Of a stretch of 34,748 nucleotides of DNA, positions 14,550-22,433 are shown piece by piece; position 1 is the first letter of the stretch; each line of letters begins with the position of its first letter. The notes under the pieces are model-generated. The model did no database searches. It saw nothing but the letters and a program-made list of their open reading frames with translations, and was not told the DNA's origin. Origin of the DNA: Phycisphaerae bacterium (GTDB lineage: Bacteria; Planctomycetota; Phycisphaerae; SM23-33); the NCBI GenBank assembly GCA_011050235.1, contig DRGC01000038.1, positions 1-34,748 on the forward strand, in the 5' to 3' direction. Both the position numbers and the translations under genes were made by a program.

Positions 14550-16217
14550 CTATCTATCCGACAACGCCGAATCGGGCTGCTTCGATGGCTCGGCTCTCCC
14601 GGCCCGTTGAAGGGCTCGGGCATCAATGAGATACGTCGGTTCGGCCCCGTCGGTCTTGAGGACCACGACATCGTGCAGTTGGCGCTGGCGGATGAACGTC
14701 AGCAGGGGCTGCCAGCAGTCCTTGTCCGGCCGGGCGACAATGAAGTCGATGTCGTATTCATGCACGGCCTCCTGCAATCGCGCCATGTCGAACTGTGAGG
14801 CGGGCCCGTCCTCCTGCGCGATGGCTACGTAGAGACCATTGGCATAGTAGGCGGGTTCGGCGTCTGCGAGCAGCAGCACACGGCCCGGCCCGTAGGTCGC
14901 AAGGATGTGGCGACCGATGGTCCGCCGCACGGCGTGGCGGGCGCCCACATTGCTCTTGAACACTGACCAGCTCGCCAGCGCCGCCAGGCACAGGGCAAAG
15001 ACAACCGTTTGCCTGGCTATGGATTTGCCAAACTCGCCAAGCCGTCCCCCCAGGCCGCGACAGCGTTCGGCCAGGACAATCAGACCCAACGCCCCCCACA
15101 ACTGCGCCAACCCCGCGATAGCGGCCGTGTACCGCCGGTCGAACTTCACGTGCGACGTCATCAGCAACTGACCCGCGATAAAGGCCAGCACGATCACCTG
15201 ACCACGGCCGTTTCGCGCCAGCCCTTTCCTGCCGACCAGCCACACCAGCGCCATCACCCACGTCGCCGGGCCGATTACCATCAGCAGCGTTTCCTGCGCT
15301 TCTTTCAAGACATCGGCTGAAGGTCGCCGGGCCTGGGGGGCCGATAGTCCGACATGGCCCAGCATTTTCGGGGGGCGCCACAGATCGCCCGCAACCCGGC
15401 CTCGCCAATGGGGGATATGGCTGGTTGCGCGGATGTCCAGAATGGGCAAGCCCGTCCGCTCGTAAACCCACGCCACGCGAGGCAGACAAACAACCACCGC
15501 GATCCCGCAGGCCAGAAGAACATGCACAACAGCCGCCCGGCGGAATTTTCCGACCAGCCCGACCACAAGCATGATGACGGCTGCCAGGGGCATAATGAAC
15601 ACTCCCTCGCTACGTGTCAGCGCCGCCAGCCCAGCGGCCGCACCCACAGCCGCCGCCGAGACGACCGCCGGCCGCCTGGACTGGCGCAACAGCGCCAGGA
15701 CCGTCGCAGCCAAGAACGCGGCGTACAGCATGGCGGGGCCGACATTGGCCCCGAAGTGGATGACCCACGGATTGAAGGCCGTCAGCGCCGCTGCCACAAA
15801 ACCGACGCGGCGGCTGAACATCTCTCGGCCAATACAGTAGACCAGCACAATTGTGCTCAACGTGCCAAGGATGCTGATGAGTTGGCCGGCCCGTTCCAGA
15901 CGATCGTTGACCAAGCCCGTCGCGCCACCGAGAAGCCCCGTCAGGATCGGATACAGCGGCGGGATGATGGCGTTTTGAGCCCCGTCGATGTCGCCCCGGG
16001 CCATTTGCCCGGCCAAAGGCAGATAGTAGGTGGTCGCATCGCCGCTGGCGATCCGATAAAAGACGACCTGCTTGGCCAGCAGGCCCGCCGCAGCAAGCAG
16101 CACGATCGCCAGGCCGACCGCGGCGAAGCGGCGCGACACGTCCATCGCCGGCGGCCCGGCGGACGCCAAGTCGCCGGCGGCTCGCCCGTCTGAAATATCC
16201 CGGTCGGTCTGCGTCAT
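14550..16217 (-). CDS. Polytopic membrane protein, GT-C-type glycosyltransferase (PMT/ArnT-like)
   Basis: The 555-residue protein has a cytoplasmic N-terminus, about 10-12 membrane segments (first VGLAIVLLAAAGLLAKQVVF), and a soluble C-terminal domain of roughly 130 residues. After the first helix comes YRIASGDATTYYLPLAGQMA, with the acidic residue in the first outer loop typical of GT-C enzymes, then PPLYPILTGLLGG and a run FNPWVIHFGANVGPAMLYAA like family GT39. GT-C enzymes transfer sugars from polyprenyl phosphate donors on the outer face of the membrane. The C-terminal part (RVLLLADAEPAYYANGLYVA) resembles the outer domain of these proteins. It follows a GT2 gene on the same strand (22-base gap), so the two form a pair at the edge of the glycan locus. 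Acceptor unknown. Confidence 0.78.
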   Translation of the reverse strand: MTQTDRDISDGRAAGDLASAGPPAMDVSRRFAAVGLAIVLLAAAGLLAKQVVFYRIASGDATTYYLPLAGQMARGDIDGAQNAIIPPLYPILTGLLGGATGLVNDRLERAGQLISILGTLSTIVLVYCIGREMFSRRVGFVAAALTAFNPWVIHFGANVGPAMLYAAFLAATVLALLRQSRRPAVVSAAAVGAAAGLAALTRSEGVFIMPLAAVIMLVVGLVGKFRRAAVVHVLLACGIAVVVCLPRVAWVYERTGLPILDIRATSHIPHWRGRVAGDLWRPPKMLGHVGLSAPQARRPSADVLKEAQETLLMVIGPATWVMALVWLVGRKGLARNGRGQVIVLAFIAGQLLMTSHVKFDRRYTAAIAGLAQLWGALGLIVLAERCRGLGGRLGEFGKSIARQTVVFALCLAALASWSVFKSNVGARHAVRRTIGRHILATYGPGRVLLLADAEPAYYANGLYVAIAQEDGPASQFDMARLQEAVHEYDIDFIVARPDKDCWQPLLTFIRQRQLHDVVVLKTDGAEPTYLIDARALQRAGRAEPSKQPDSALSDR

Positions 16218-16239
16218 TGATCCGTGTTTCTCGCGGCCC

Positions 16240-17055
16240 TCATGCCGGCAAGGGGCCGTTCCGCCGCGGCGACCAGTTCCGGGCCATCTGCATCAGGCGA
16301 TAGGCGCCGGTGATCTTGATTCGATTGAGCCGGTGCGTGCAGATCGCCCAGGGGTGCGCTCCGGCGGCGATCTCTCGGGCGACATTCAGTCCTTCGACAA
16401 ACTGCTCGACAAACCCCCCGCCGGACTTGCTGCCCGCGTGCCAGCGGAAGGCGGCCAGGTAGATGTCAACAAAGTGTCCCGGCCACCGCTTGGCCAGGCG
16501 AAGCCAATAATCATAGTCCATACAGTAGTGCAGGTCGCTCCGGAAGGCGCCGACCTTTTCGGCGGCGCTGCGCCGCCAGAACACGCCCGGCTGAGAGATC
16601 CAATTCTCCGCCAGCAACCGCCCCAGTGAGAACCGCCGCATCTGGCGATTCTTGTAGGCCGTGATCCAACGCCGAATCTCGCGATCGTGCTCGTCGACAA
16701 TCGTCACCTTGCCATACAGCCACATTGTCGCCGGCTCGTTTTCGAAAACGCCGGCAACCGTCGCCAAGGCGCCGGACTGGTAAAGGTCGTCGCTGTTGAG
16801 CCAGCCTACAACATCCCCCGTCGCCATCGCCTGAGCCTTGTTCATCGCATCGGCCTGCCCGTCATCCGCTTCGCTGATCCATCGGACAGCGGATCCATAG
16901 CTGTCGAGGATGGCTGGGGTCCCATCATCGGATCCGCCGTCCACGATGATATGCTCCAACTCAAAGGGGCCGGACTGGCTCTGCACGGACTCGATCGTTC
17001 GACGAATAAAACGCGCCTGATTGTACGAAGGCGTCAGAACGGATATCCTGATCAT
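16240..17055 (-). CDS. Family 2 glycosyltransferase (GT-A)
   Basis: I start at the ATG at 17055, giving MIRISVLTPSYNQARFI at the N-terminus, the standard beginning of GT2 enzymes; the frame is open further upstream but without family sequence. Seen motifs are IIVDGGSDDGT, SEADDGQADAMNKA and WLNSDD (metal-binding D-x-D equivalent), followed by QPGVFWRRSAAEKVG and MDYDYWLRLAKRW (acceptor-side WRRS and the catalytic-base region). These match WcaA-like transferases of exopolysaccharide clusters. It uses a nucleotide-sugar donor on the cytoplasmic face of the membrane. It is divergent from the GT4 gene at 17130 with a 74-base gap that must hold both promoters. Nucleotide-sugar specificity cannot be read from sequence. 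Confidence 0.9.
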   Translation of the reverse strand: MIRISVLTPSYNQARFIRRTIESVQSQSGPFELEHIIVDGGSDDGTPAILDSYGSAVRWISEADDGQADAMNKAQAMATGDVVGWLNSDDLYQSGALATVAGVFENEPATMWLYGKVTIVDEHDREIRRWITAYKNRQMRRFSLGRLLAENWISQPGVFWRRSAAEKVGAFRSDLHYCMDYDYWLRLAKRWPGHFVDIYLAAFRWHAGSKSGGGFVEQFVEGLNVAREIAAGAHPWAICTHRLNRIKITGAYRLMQMARNWSPRRNGPLPA

Positions 17056-17129
17056 GCCTTGACAAATACCCGACAGCCAGGGGGACCACAAGGCTTGACC
17101 CCCGTGAGTGCGAGCGAAAGGGCCCACGC

Positions 17130-18218
17130 GTGCGAATTGCCGTCAGTCTTCTGAACTTCCGGCCGGGCCTGATCGGCGGTGCGGAGACGTACATCCGCAA
17201 CATGCTCGCCGCCTTCGAGCAGGCCCGCGGGGGCGACGAGATCGTGCTCGTTGGCTGGCGAGGCAATCTTGACGACGTCGGACCAGCCGGCATTCGGCGC
17301 GTGGATGTCGACAAGGGGGATTGGAGCATTGTGGCGGCCCGGGTGTTTGAAGCATTCACTCCCTACCGCGCGGGCCTGGTAGAACGTGTGTTCCAGAAAC
17401 TCGACGCGGATGTCGCCCTGTTTCCCCAGCAGTCCATCTTTCCGAAGGCCATCGCCGGGCCGACTGTGTTGATCGTGCACGATGTGCAGCACCTTCTGTT
17501 CCCTCACCGGTTCCGCGCCCGAGACCGCATGTTTCGTCGGGCGGCCTATCCTCGCAGCCTTCGACGAGCCGACCGAATTATCGCCATCTCGCAGTTCACC
17601 GCAGACATCCTTGTCGAGCGTTGCGGCGTCTGCCGGGATCGAATTGCGGTGGTCCACCCCGGTCTTGTCGGCTGCAACGTCGATGCGATCGAGCCCTATG
17701 ACGAGATACCCGGGCCATTCCTTTACTATCCCGCAGCATCGTTTCCCCATAAAGGACACGAGCAGCTCTTTGAGACGTTCGCCAAGCTCCGCGAGCGAAG
17801 CGATTTTCCTTACAAGCTCCTGCTGACAGGCCAACGCACGGCCCATTGGCGGGGACTCCGCAAACGGCTGACCGCCCTGGGGATCGGCGAGGACGTGATG
17901 CACCTGGGGTTCGTCCCCCCGTCAGACGTATTGCGGTTGTACAAAGCGGCGGCGGCGGTTGTTTTCCCATCGCAGTTCGAGGGCTTCGGCCAGCCGGCGC
18001 TGGAAGCAACGGAGCTTGGTGCGAAGTTCATCTGCTCACGATTGCCGGTGTTCGCAGAGATCGGCATCCCCCAGCAGTGGCAGATTGATTTCGCCGATCC
18101 GGATCAACTGCTGGCGGCCCTGGGCCGGCCGGGCCCAACCGTCTTGGACAAACCGGCGCCGACCTGGGCGGAAGCGGCCGAGCGGATGTTGGATGTGATT
18201 CGGGGGGCAGCATGTTGA
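17130..18218 (+). CDS. Family 4 glycosyltransferase (GT-B)
   Basis: The 362-residue protein starts with GTG (MRIAVSLLNFRPGLIGGAET). It has the GT-B N-terminal GGAET loop, HDVQHLLFPHRF in the middle, and RIIAISQFTADIL at the end of the first domain. The nucleotide-binding C-domain follows: FLYYPAASFPHKGHEQL, MHLGFVPPSDVLRLY, and the E-x7-E motif in FEGFGQPALEA. The family transfers sugars with retention from NDP-sugars to lipid-linked acceptors on the cytoplasmic side. It opens the plus-strand part of the locus and is followed 64 bases later by another GT4. Confidence 0.92.
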   Translation: MRIAVSLLNFRPGLIGGAETYIRNMLAAFEQARGGDEIVLVGWRGNLDDVGPAGIRRVDVDKGDWSIVAARVFEAFTPYRAGLVERVFQKLDADVALFPQQSIFPKAIAGPTVLIVHDVQHLLFPHRFRARDRMFRRAAYPRSLRRADRIIAISQFTADILVERCGVCRDRIAVVHPGLVGCNVDAIEPYDEIPGPFLYYPAASFPHKGHEQLFETFAKLRERSDFPYKLLLTGQRTAHWRGLRKRLTALGIGEDVMHLGFVPPSDVLRLYKAAAAVVFPSQFEGFGQPALEATELGAKFICSRLPVFAEIGIPQQWQIDFADPDQLLAALGRPGPTVLDKPAPTWAEAAERMLDVIRGAAC

Positions 18219-18282
18219 GTCGACTTGAGGCCGTTGGAATAGGTGTTGCCCCGGGGCTGCCCGCAGGTGCAGCCAGACAGCG

Positions 18283-19500
18283 ATGAAGATCGTCCATATA
18301 GCCCCGTTCTCGCCGTTCCCAACGCATTTCGGTGGTGCGATGCGCACCGAAGCGCTCTGGCGGGCGTTGGCGTCGGCCGGCAAGGTCCAGTTCGTCGTCC
18401 TGGGAGACAAGCCGTCGCTGGAGGCCCGCCGACAACTGCGGGCCGAGGGCGCGTGGGTCTATCCCTCCCGACGAGAGACCAAGAGGCAGAGATTTATCCG
18501 TTGCGTGCGAGCGGGGCTTGCCCGGCGATGCATACCGGCAGCCAGGTATCTGAATCCAAAGAGAATTGACAAGCTTGCAGAGAAAATACAGGGATGGGGG
18601 CCTGACGTTATCGTTGTTGACGATACCTATTTGTCAGTACTCATCCCCGCGCTCATGTCGCCGAACGTCTGTATTGTGGCGCACTGCCACAACGTTGAGT
18701 CGCAAGTTCATCGTCGGGTCGCAGCGCACAACCGTGCGCTCATGGGGCGTCTGGTTAACTATGTGCTCTATCGCAATACATTGGGCGTCGAACGGCGGTA
18801 CCAACATCTGGCGGACCAGGTGTGGACTGTCTCCGAGGATGACGCCGACTACTGCCGACGACGGTTGCGACTGAAATCGGTCTTTGCCATTCCGTGTTGC
18901 CTGGACCTGGATCGTTATCAGGCGACCGACGAGCAAGAGGCCGGAGCGATTGTCTATACGGGCTTCTTCGGCTACTGGCCGAACGAGGACGCCGCTGTGC
19001 GTCTGATTGCGTTATCGAGGCAGTTGCGAGCCGAGGGCACGCCGCACCGGCTGTACCTGGTCGGGCGAGATCCCACCGACCGTATGCTCGCCGCCGCCGC
19101 TGGGGTGAAGGACGTCTGTGTGACCGGCGAGGTGCCGGACGTCCGGCCGTATTTAGCCAAAGCGGCCGTTGTCGCTGTGCCTTTGGCCGCGGGCGGTGGG
19201 ACGAAGCTCAAGGTCCTGGAGGCCATGGCGATGGGGAGGGCGATTGTCACCTCGCCGATCGGCGCAGAAGGTCTGGACATCGTCTCTGGTGTGCACGCCG
19301 AGATCCTTCCGCCGTCGGAGTTTTCCGAGGCGATCACGCGCCTTCTTCGCGATGGGTCGCATCGCCGCGCCCTTGGCGAGGCCGCGCGACAGTGGGTCCA
19401 GCAGCATCGTGACATGCCCGTGATGCAGCGGCGCGTCCGGGAGCTGCTGGCCAATCTACTCTCCGGTGATCGTCCCGCCATCGCAAGCGGCTCTGGATAA
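18283..19500 (+). CDS. Family 4 glycosyltransferase, PEP-CTERM/EpsH-locus type
   Basis: The 405-residue GT-B enzyme begins MKIVHIAPFSPFPTHFGGAM. It has VIVVDDTYLSVLIPAL, CHNVESQVHRR and VSEDDADYCRRR in the acceptor domain. The donor domain has GAIVYTGFFGYWPNEDAAV, DVRPYLAKAAVVAVPL and GGGTKLKVLEAMAMGRAIVT, followed by SPIGAEGLD. This arrangement (FxGxMxYxPN..A and GGGTRLKILEAMA) is that of the sugar transferases often found with exosortase/PEP-CTERM exopolysaccharide clusters. It probably adds a sugar to an undecaprenyl-linked repeat unit. Only a weak ribosome site precedes the ATG. Confidence 0.9.
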   Translation: MKIVHIAPFSPFPTHFGGAMRTEALWRALASAGKVQFVVLGDKPSLEARRQLRAEGAWVYPSRRETKRQRFIRCVRAGLARRCIPAARYLNPKRIDKLAEKIQGWGPDVIVVDDTYLSVLIPALMSPNVCIVAHCHNVESQVHRRVAAHNRALMGRLVNYVLYRNTLGVERRYQHLADQVWTVSEDDADYCRRRLRLKSVFAIPCCLDLDRYQATDEQEAGAIVYTGFFGYWPNEDAAVRLIALSRQLRAEGTPHRLYLVGRDPTDRMLAAAAGVKDVCVTGEVPDVRPYLAKAAVVAVPLAAGGGTKLKVLEAMAMGRAIVTSPIGAEGLDIVSGVHAEILPPSEFSEAITRLLRDGSHRRALGEAARQWVQQHRDMPVMQRRVRELLANLLSGDRPAIASGSG

Positions 19501-19545
19501 CGGGCCATCCCGGCAACGACCGTGCTGCCAGCGTCACCGACCCGG

Positions 19546-20652
19546 TCAGCTCCGCCCGAGCAATTTCTGCGCCACCACCCTTGCCGACCATAATGGTCTG
19601 CGCAGGCAACTGTAGTAAAGGCTCTCGTAGGCCTGGCAGTCCGTCCAACAGACTGGGCATTTCCCCCGGGCAATGGTCTTGCGAAGCTCGGCGGCGCGCG
19701 GGCTTCGCCATGCGGGCAGAATGTCATAGTCGGATGAACGGACGTTCCCGATCACCGAGTCCGTCATGCTTAGGCAGGGGGTAACGTTGCCGTAGGGGCC
19801 CACCCAACAGGATGCGAAAAGGCCGTAGCAGGGCACGGGCAATCTCTGCGGCGCAGCCAGATGAGCCATGATCCCGCTGATGTAAAGCCGGGACAGGGCA
19901 AGCTTGTAGCGACGCCGCATGGCCTGGAGTGCATCCAGTATCTCGCTCTTCTCGCCCAGTGCATTGGTGCAGTGATAGCGAGCGCTGCTTTGCGCGCACC
20001 GAAAGCAGAACTTGTCGATGGACGGGATCAGTCCTTCGTTCATGACGTAATCGACCGTTTCGCTTAATTGCGAAGCATTGGCGCTGCTGAGGGTGAAACT
20101 TATCTGATGCCTGAGTTGGGGAATCTGCACGCTCAGAGCGTTCAATCGCTTCAGTAAGTCGACGGCTTTGTCGAAGGAACCGATCACCCCTCGAATTTTG
20201 TCATGTGAGGCGCCAAGCCCATCGAGCGAAACACTCACGGTGAACTGTCCGCCGGGCCGGGCGAATCGGAGGATTGTCTCGACGTCTCGGGCGACCGCCT
20301 CCGGACGTAGCGCGTTGGTCACGATGGAGACGCTGTCCAAGCGAGACACAAGCACTTTCAGCAGTTCTGTGGCGCCCTCCTTGAGAAACGGCTCGCCCCC
20401 GGTCACCTCGATCTGCCTGACGCCAGAGCGAATCGCATGCGATGCCACTTGGATCCATTCGTCAGCGGATAACTCCTTCTGCAGGCCAGCCGGGTCGTGG
20501 CGGTAAAGCTTCCAGATGTGACAGGTTGTGCACCGACTATTGCACAGATTCGTGACTTGCAGGACTAATCGCTTGGGCACAGCTCTGGGCCTGCCGCACA
20601 TGCGTCTTGCATTGACACGCACGATTTCGATGACGCCCTCAAGCACATTCAT
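19546..20652 (-). CDS. Radical SAM enzyme with SPASM-like C-terminal Cys cluster
   Basis: The start chosen is the ATG at 20652, with AGGAAGG 11 bases upstream; a GTG at 20679 would add nine residues. The radical SAM motif NLCNSRCTTCHIW gives three Cys for the 4Fe-4S cluster (C37, C41, C44 from the ATG), and VTGGEPFL is the SAM-binding GGE. A second group of Cys near the end (CYGLFASCWVGPYGNVTPC and CPVCWTDC) resembles the auxiliary-cluster SPASM or twitch domain. Such enzymes often modify peptides or sugars. It is antisense to the surrounding glycosyltransferase genes, so it has its own promoter in the gap before the flippase gene. A role in making or altering the glycan, or a small peptide, is inference. 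Confidence 0.9.
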   Translation of the reverse strand: MNVLEGVIEIVRVNARRMCGRPRAVPKRLVLQVTNLCNSRCTTCHIWKLYRHDPAGLQKELSADEWIQVASHAIRSGVRQIEVTGGEPFLKEGATELLKVLVSRLDSVSIVTNALRPEAVARDVETILRFARPGGQFTVSVSLDGLGASHDKIRGVIGSFDKAVDLLKRLNALSVQIPQLRHQISFTLSSANASQLSETVDYVMNEGLIPSIDKFCFRCAQSSARYHCTNALGEKSEILDALQAMRRRYKLALSRLYISGIMAHLAAPQRLPVPCYGLFASCWVGPYGNVTPCLSMTDSVIGNVRSSDYDILPAWRSPRAAELRKTIARGKCPVCWTDCQAYESLYYSCLRRPLWSARVVAQKLLGRS

Positions 20653-20897
20653 GCGGATGAAGACCTTCCTGCGTCGCACCGGGCGTCGAACATGCCGATC
20701 GAACGCTTCCTGGCGGGCATGAATGTACGATCATCCATCTCTTGCCGCAAGCGAGCCAATGCGTTCTGTGCGGCCGGAATCACGCGCATGTGCGGACCTG
20801 TCCCTTCACAGAGGCCCGGAATACAAATACCATGTGTCGACGATGTGAATGGACCCGGCGCCTGCGGGATCAGCCGCAGGCTGTAAGGAATACCCAG

Positions 20898-22433
20898 ATG
20901 CCCATGAGGCCCTTTGCTGTCATTCCAAAACTTCTGCGAACGCAAGGGGCCAAGCTGTCATCTGTCTACCTGGTTAGCAGCGTCGCCCAGCAACTGGCGG
21001 TGCTGCTGCTGATTCCGGTGTTCACGCATCACCTGACGACGGACGAGTACGGCCTGGTGGCGCTGTTGATGAGCATGATGTTGTTCGTCCGCGCCCTGGT
21101 CGACATGGGCCAGCCCGCCGCCCTCATTCGCTACTACTACGCCCCGCGGGAGGAGACCGAATCCCACGGTGACCTGCTGTTGTCGGCTATCGTGTTGCGG
21201 CTGGTAACGGCTGGGGTGTTCCTGGGCGCCATGTTCGTCGCGCTGGCCCCGGCGTGGGGATGGATCACCAACAACAGGCTCCCGTTGCAGCCGCATTTGT
21301 CCATCGTCCTGCTCGCCGCGGTCGGCGGAAGTGTCAACGAGCTCGTGCACACGATCTTCAAGGTCCAGCAGCGTGCCGGAGCCTACGCGGCTGTGGGCCT
21401 GCTGACGACGCTGATCCAACTCGCCTCCAGCGTTGTCTACGTCGTGGTCCTCAAGCTCGGTCCCCTCTCACCCGTGCTGGGATGCGTGACCGGATCGGTG
21501 GGCGTGGCCCTGCCATTGGTGGTCTGGTCTTTCCTGAAGCCCTCTGCCGGGCGGCTGCGCCGCGCCGTCTTCTGGCGACACCTGCGCTACGGTCTGCCCC
21601 TGGTGGGCGGAGGGGCGGCGAGATGGCTTCAGAATGGGGCGGATCGTCTCGTGCTCAACCGCGTCGCAGGCGGGTCGCTGGGGCCGTACAATCTCGGCTA
21701 CAACATGGCCTTCACGGGCATGTCGGTCATGTTCAACAGCATCGGCAACGCACTGCAGCCCATTCAGTTTCACGTGATGCAGACCCGCAAGGATTCCCCC
21801 ACCATCCTTCGCGCACTGGCGAGCGTCTATGTCGCCTTGCTGGGTGCGGTCTGCATGACGGTCGTGCTCTATGCCCGGGAACTCGTTGCGATCATCGCCC
21901 CGGCCTCCTACGCCCTGGCCGGGCGGGTCCTTCCGTTGATCGCGGTGGCCTATCTCTGTCACGGCTACTACTTGTTCGTTCGGCGCGTGCTGCTGTTCCA
22001 CAAGAAGACGGTTCTGGTCTCCGTGCTGACCATCGTCCCGTGCCTGCTGGCGTTGGCGGGCAACATTCTGTTGATTCCACGATGGGGAATCGACGCCGCC
22101 ATCTGGGTGCTCCTGGGCAGCGTGCTGGCGACGCTGGCGGCCACCTTCATTGCCGCCAGGCGCGTGGACGCGACCCGCTATCCGCTGGCGGCGATACTGG
22201 TGACGAATATCATGATCGCAGCGGCAGCCTTGTGGCTGACCTACGGGCCGGCGGAAGGGGTCACCGCAGCAGGGGTCGCCATCAAGCTGGTGGTGCTCGG
22301 CGTATACCTCGCGCTCGTCTGGATCATGTTCATACGGCCTCACGAACGAGTTCTGCTGGGCTTGTCGGCTAGCGACGGCCCGCCATCGGACAGAAACAAT
22401 TCGATCGGATCGGATCGCGATGTGATCGCATGA
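20898..22433 (+). CDS. Wzx-type oligosaccharide flippase
   Basis: The 511-residue protein starts at the ATG at 20898, supported by AAGGA 8 bases upstream. The open frame extends 52 codons further, but that part is Cys/Arg-rich and unlike the family. About 12-14 membrane helices are visible (LVSSVAQQLAVLLLIPVF; LLSAIVLRLVTAGVFLGAMF; AALWLTYGPAEG). The polysaccharide transporter hallmark TTDEYGLVALLMS follows the first helix, and ILLIPRWGIDAAIWVLLGS lies in the second half. Wzx proteins flip lipid-linked repeat units to the outer face of the membrane. Its stop overlaps the next gene's start (ATGA), so it is coupled to the double glycosyltransferase. Confidence 0.92.
   Translation: MPMRPFAVIPKLLRTQGAKLSSVYLVSSVAQQLAVLLLIPVFTHHLTTDEYGLVALLMSMMLFVRALVDMGQPAALIRYYYAPREETESHGDLLLSAIVLRLVTAGVFLGAMFVALAPAWGWITNNRLPLQPHLSIVLLAAVGGSVNELVHTIFKVQQRAGAYAAVGLLTTLIQLASSVVYVVVLKLGPLSPVLGCVTGSVGVALPLVVWSFLKPSAGRLRRAVFWRHLRYGLPLVGGGAARWLQNGADRLVLNRVAGGSLGPYNLGYNMAFTGMSVMFNSIGNALQPIQFHVMQTRKDSPTILRALASVYVALLGAVCMTVVLYARELVAIIAPASYALAGRVLPLIAVAYLCHGYYLFVRRVLLFHKKTVLVSVLTIVPCLLALAGNILLIPRWGIDAAIWVLLGSVLATLAATFIAARRVDATRYPLAAILVTNIMIAAAALWLTYGPAEGVTAAGVAIKLVVLGVYLALVWIMFIRPHERVLLGLSASDGPPSDRNNSIGSDRDVIA

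Noticed and set aside
20742-20897. N-terminal 52-codon extension of the flippase with four Cys residues, possibly a zinc-ribbon
   Set aside because: No ribosome site at its start, the pattern is not a clean Cys-pair motif, and AAGGA precedes the ATG at 20898, where the family sequence begins.
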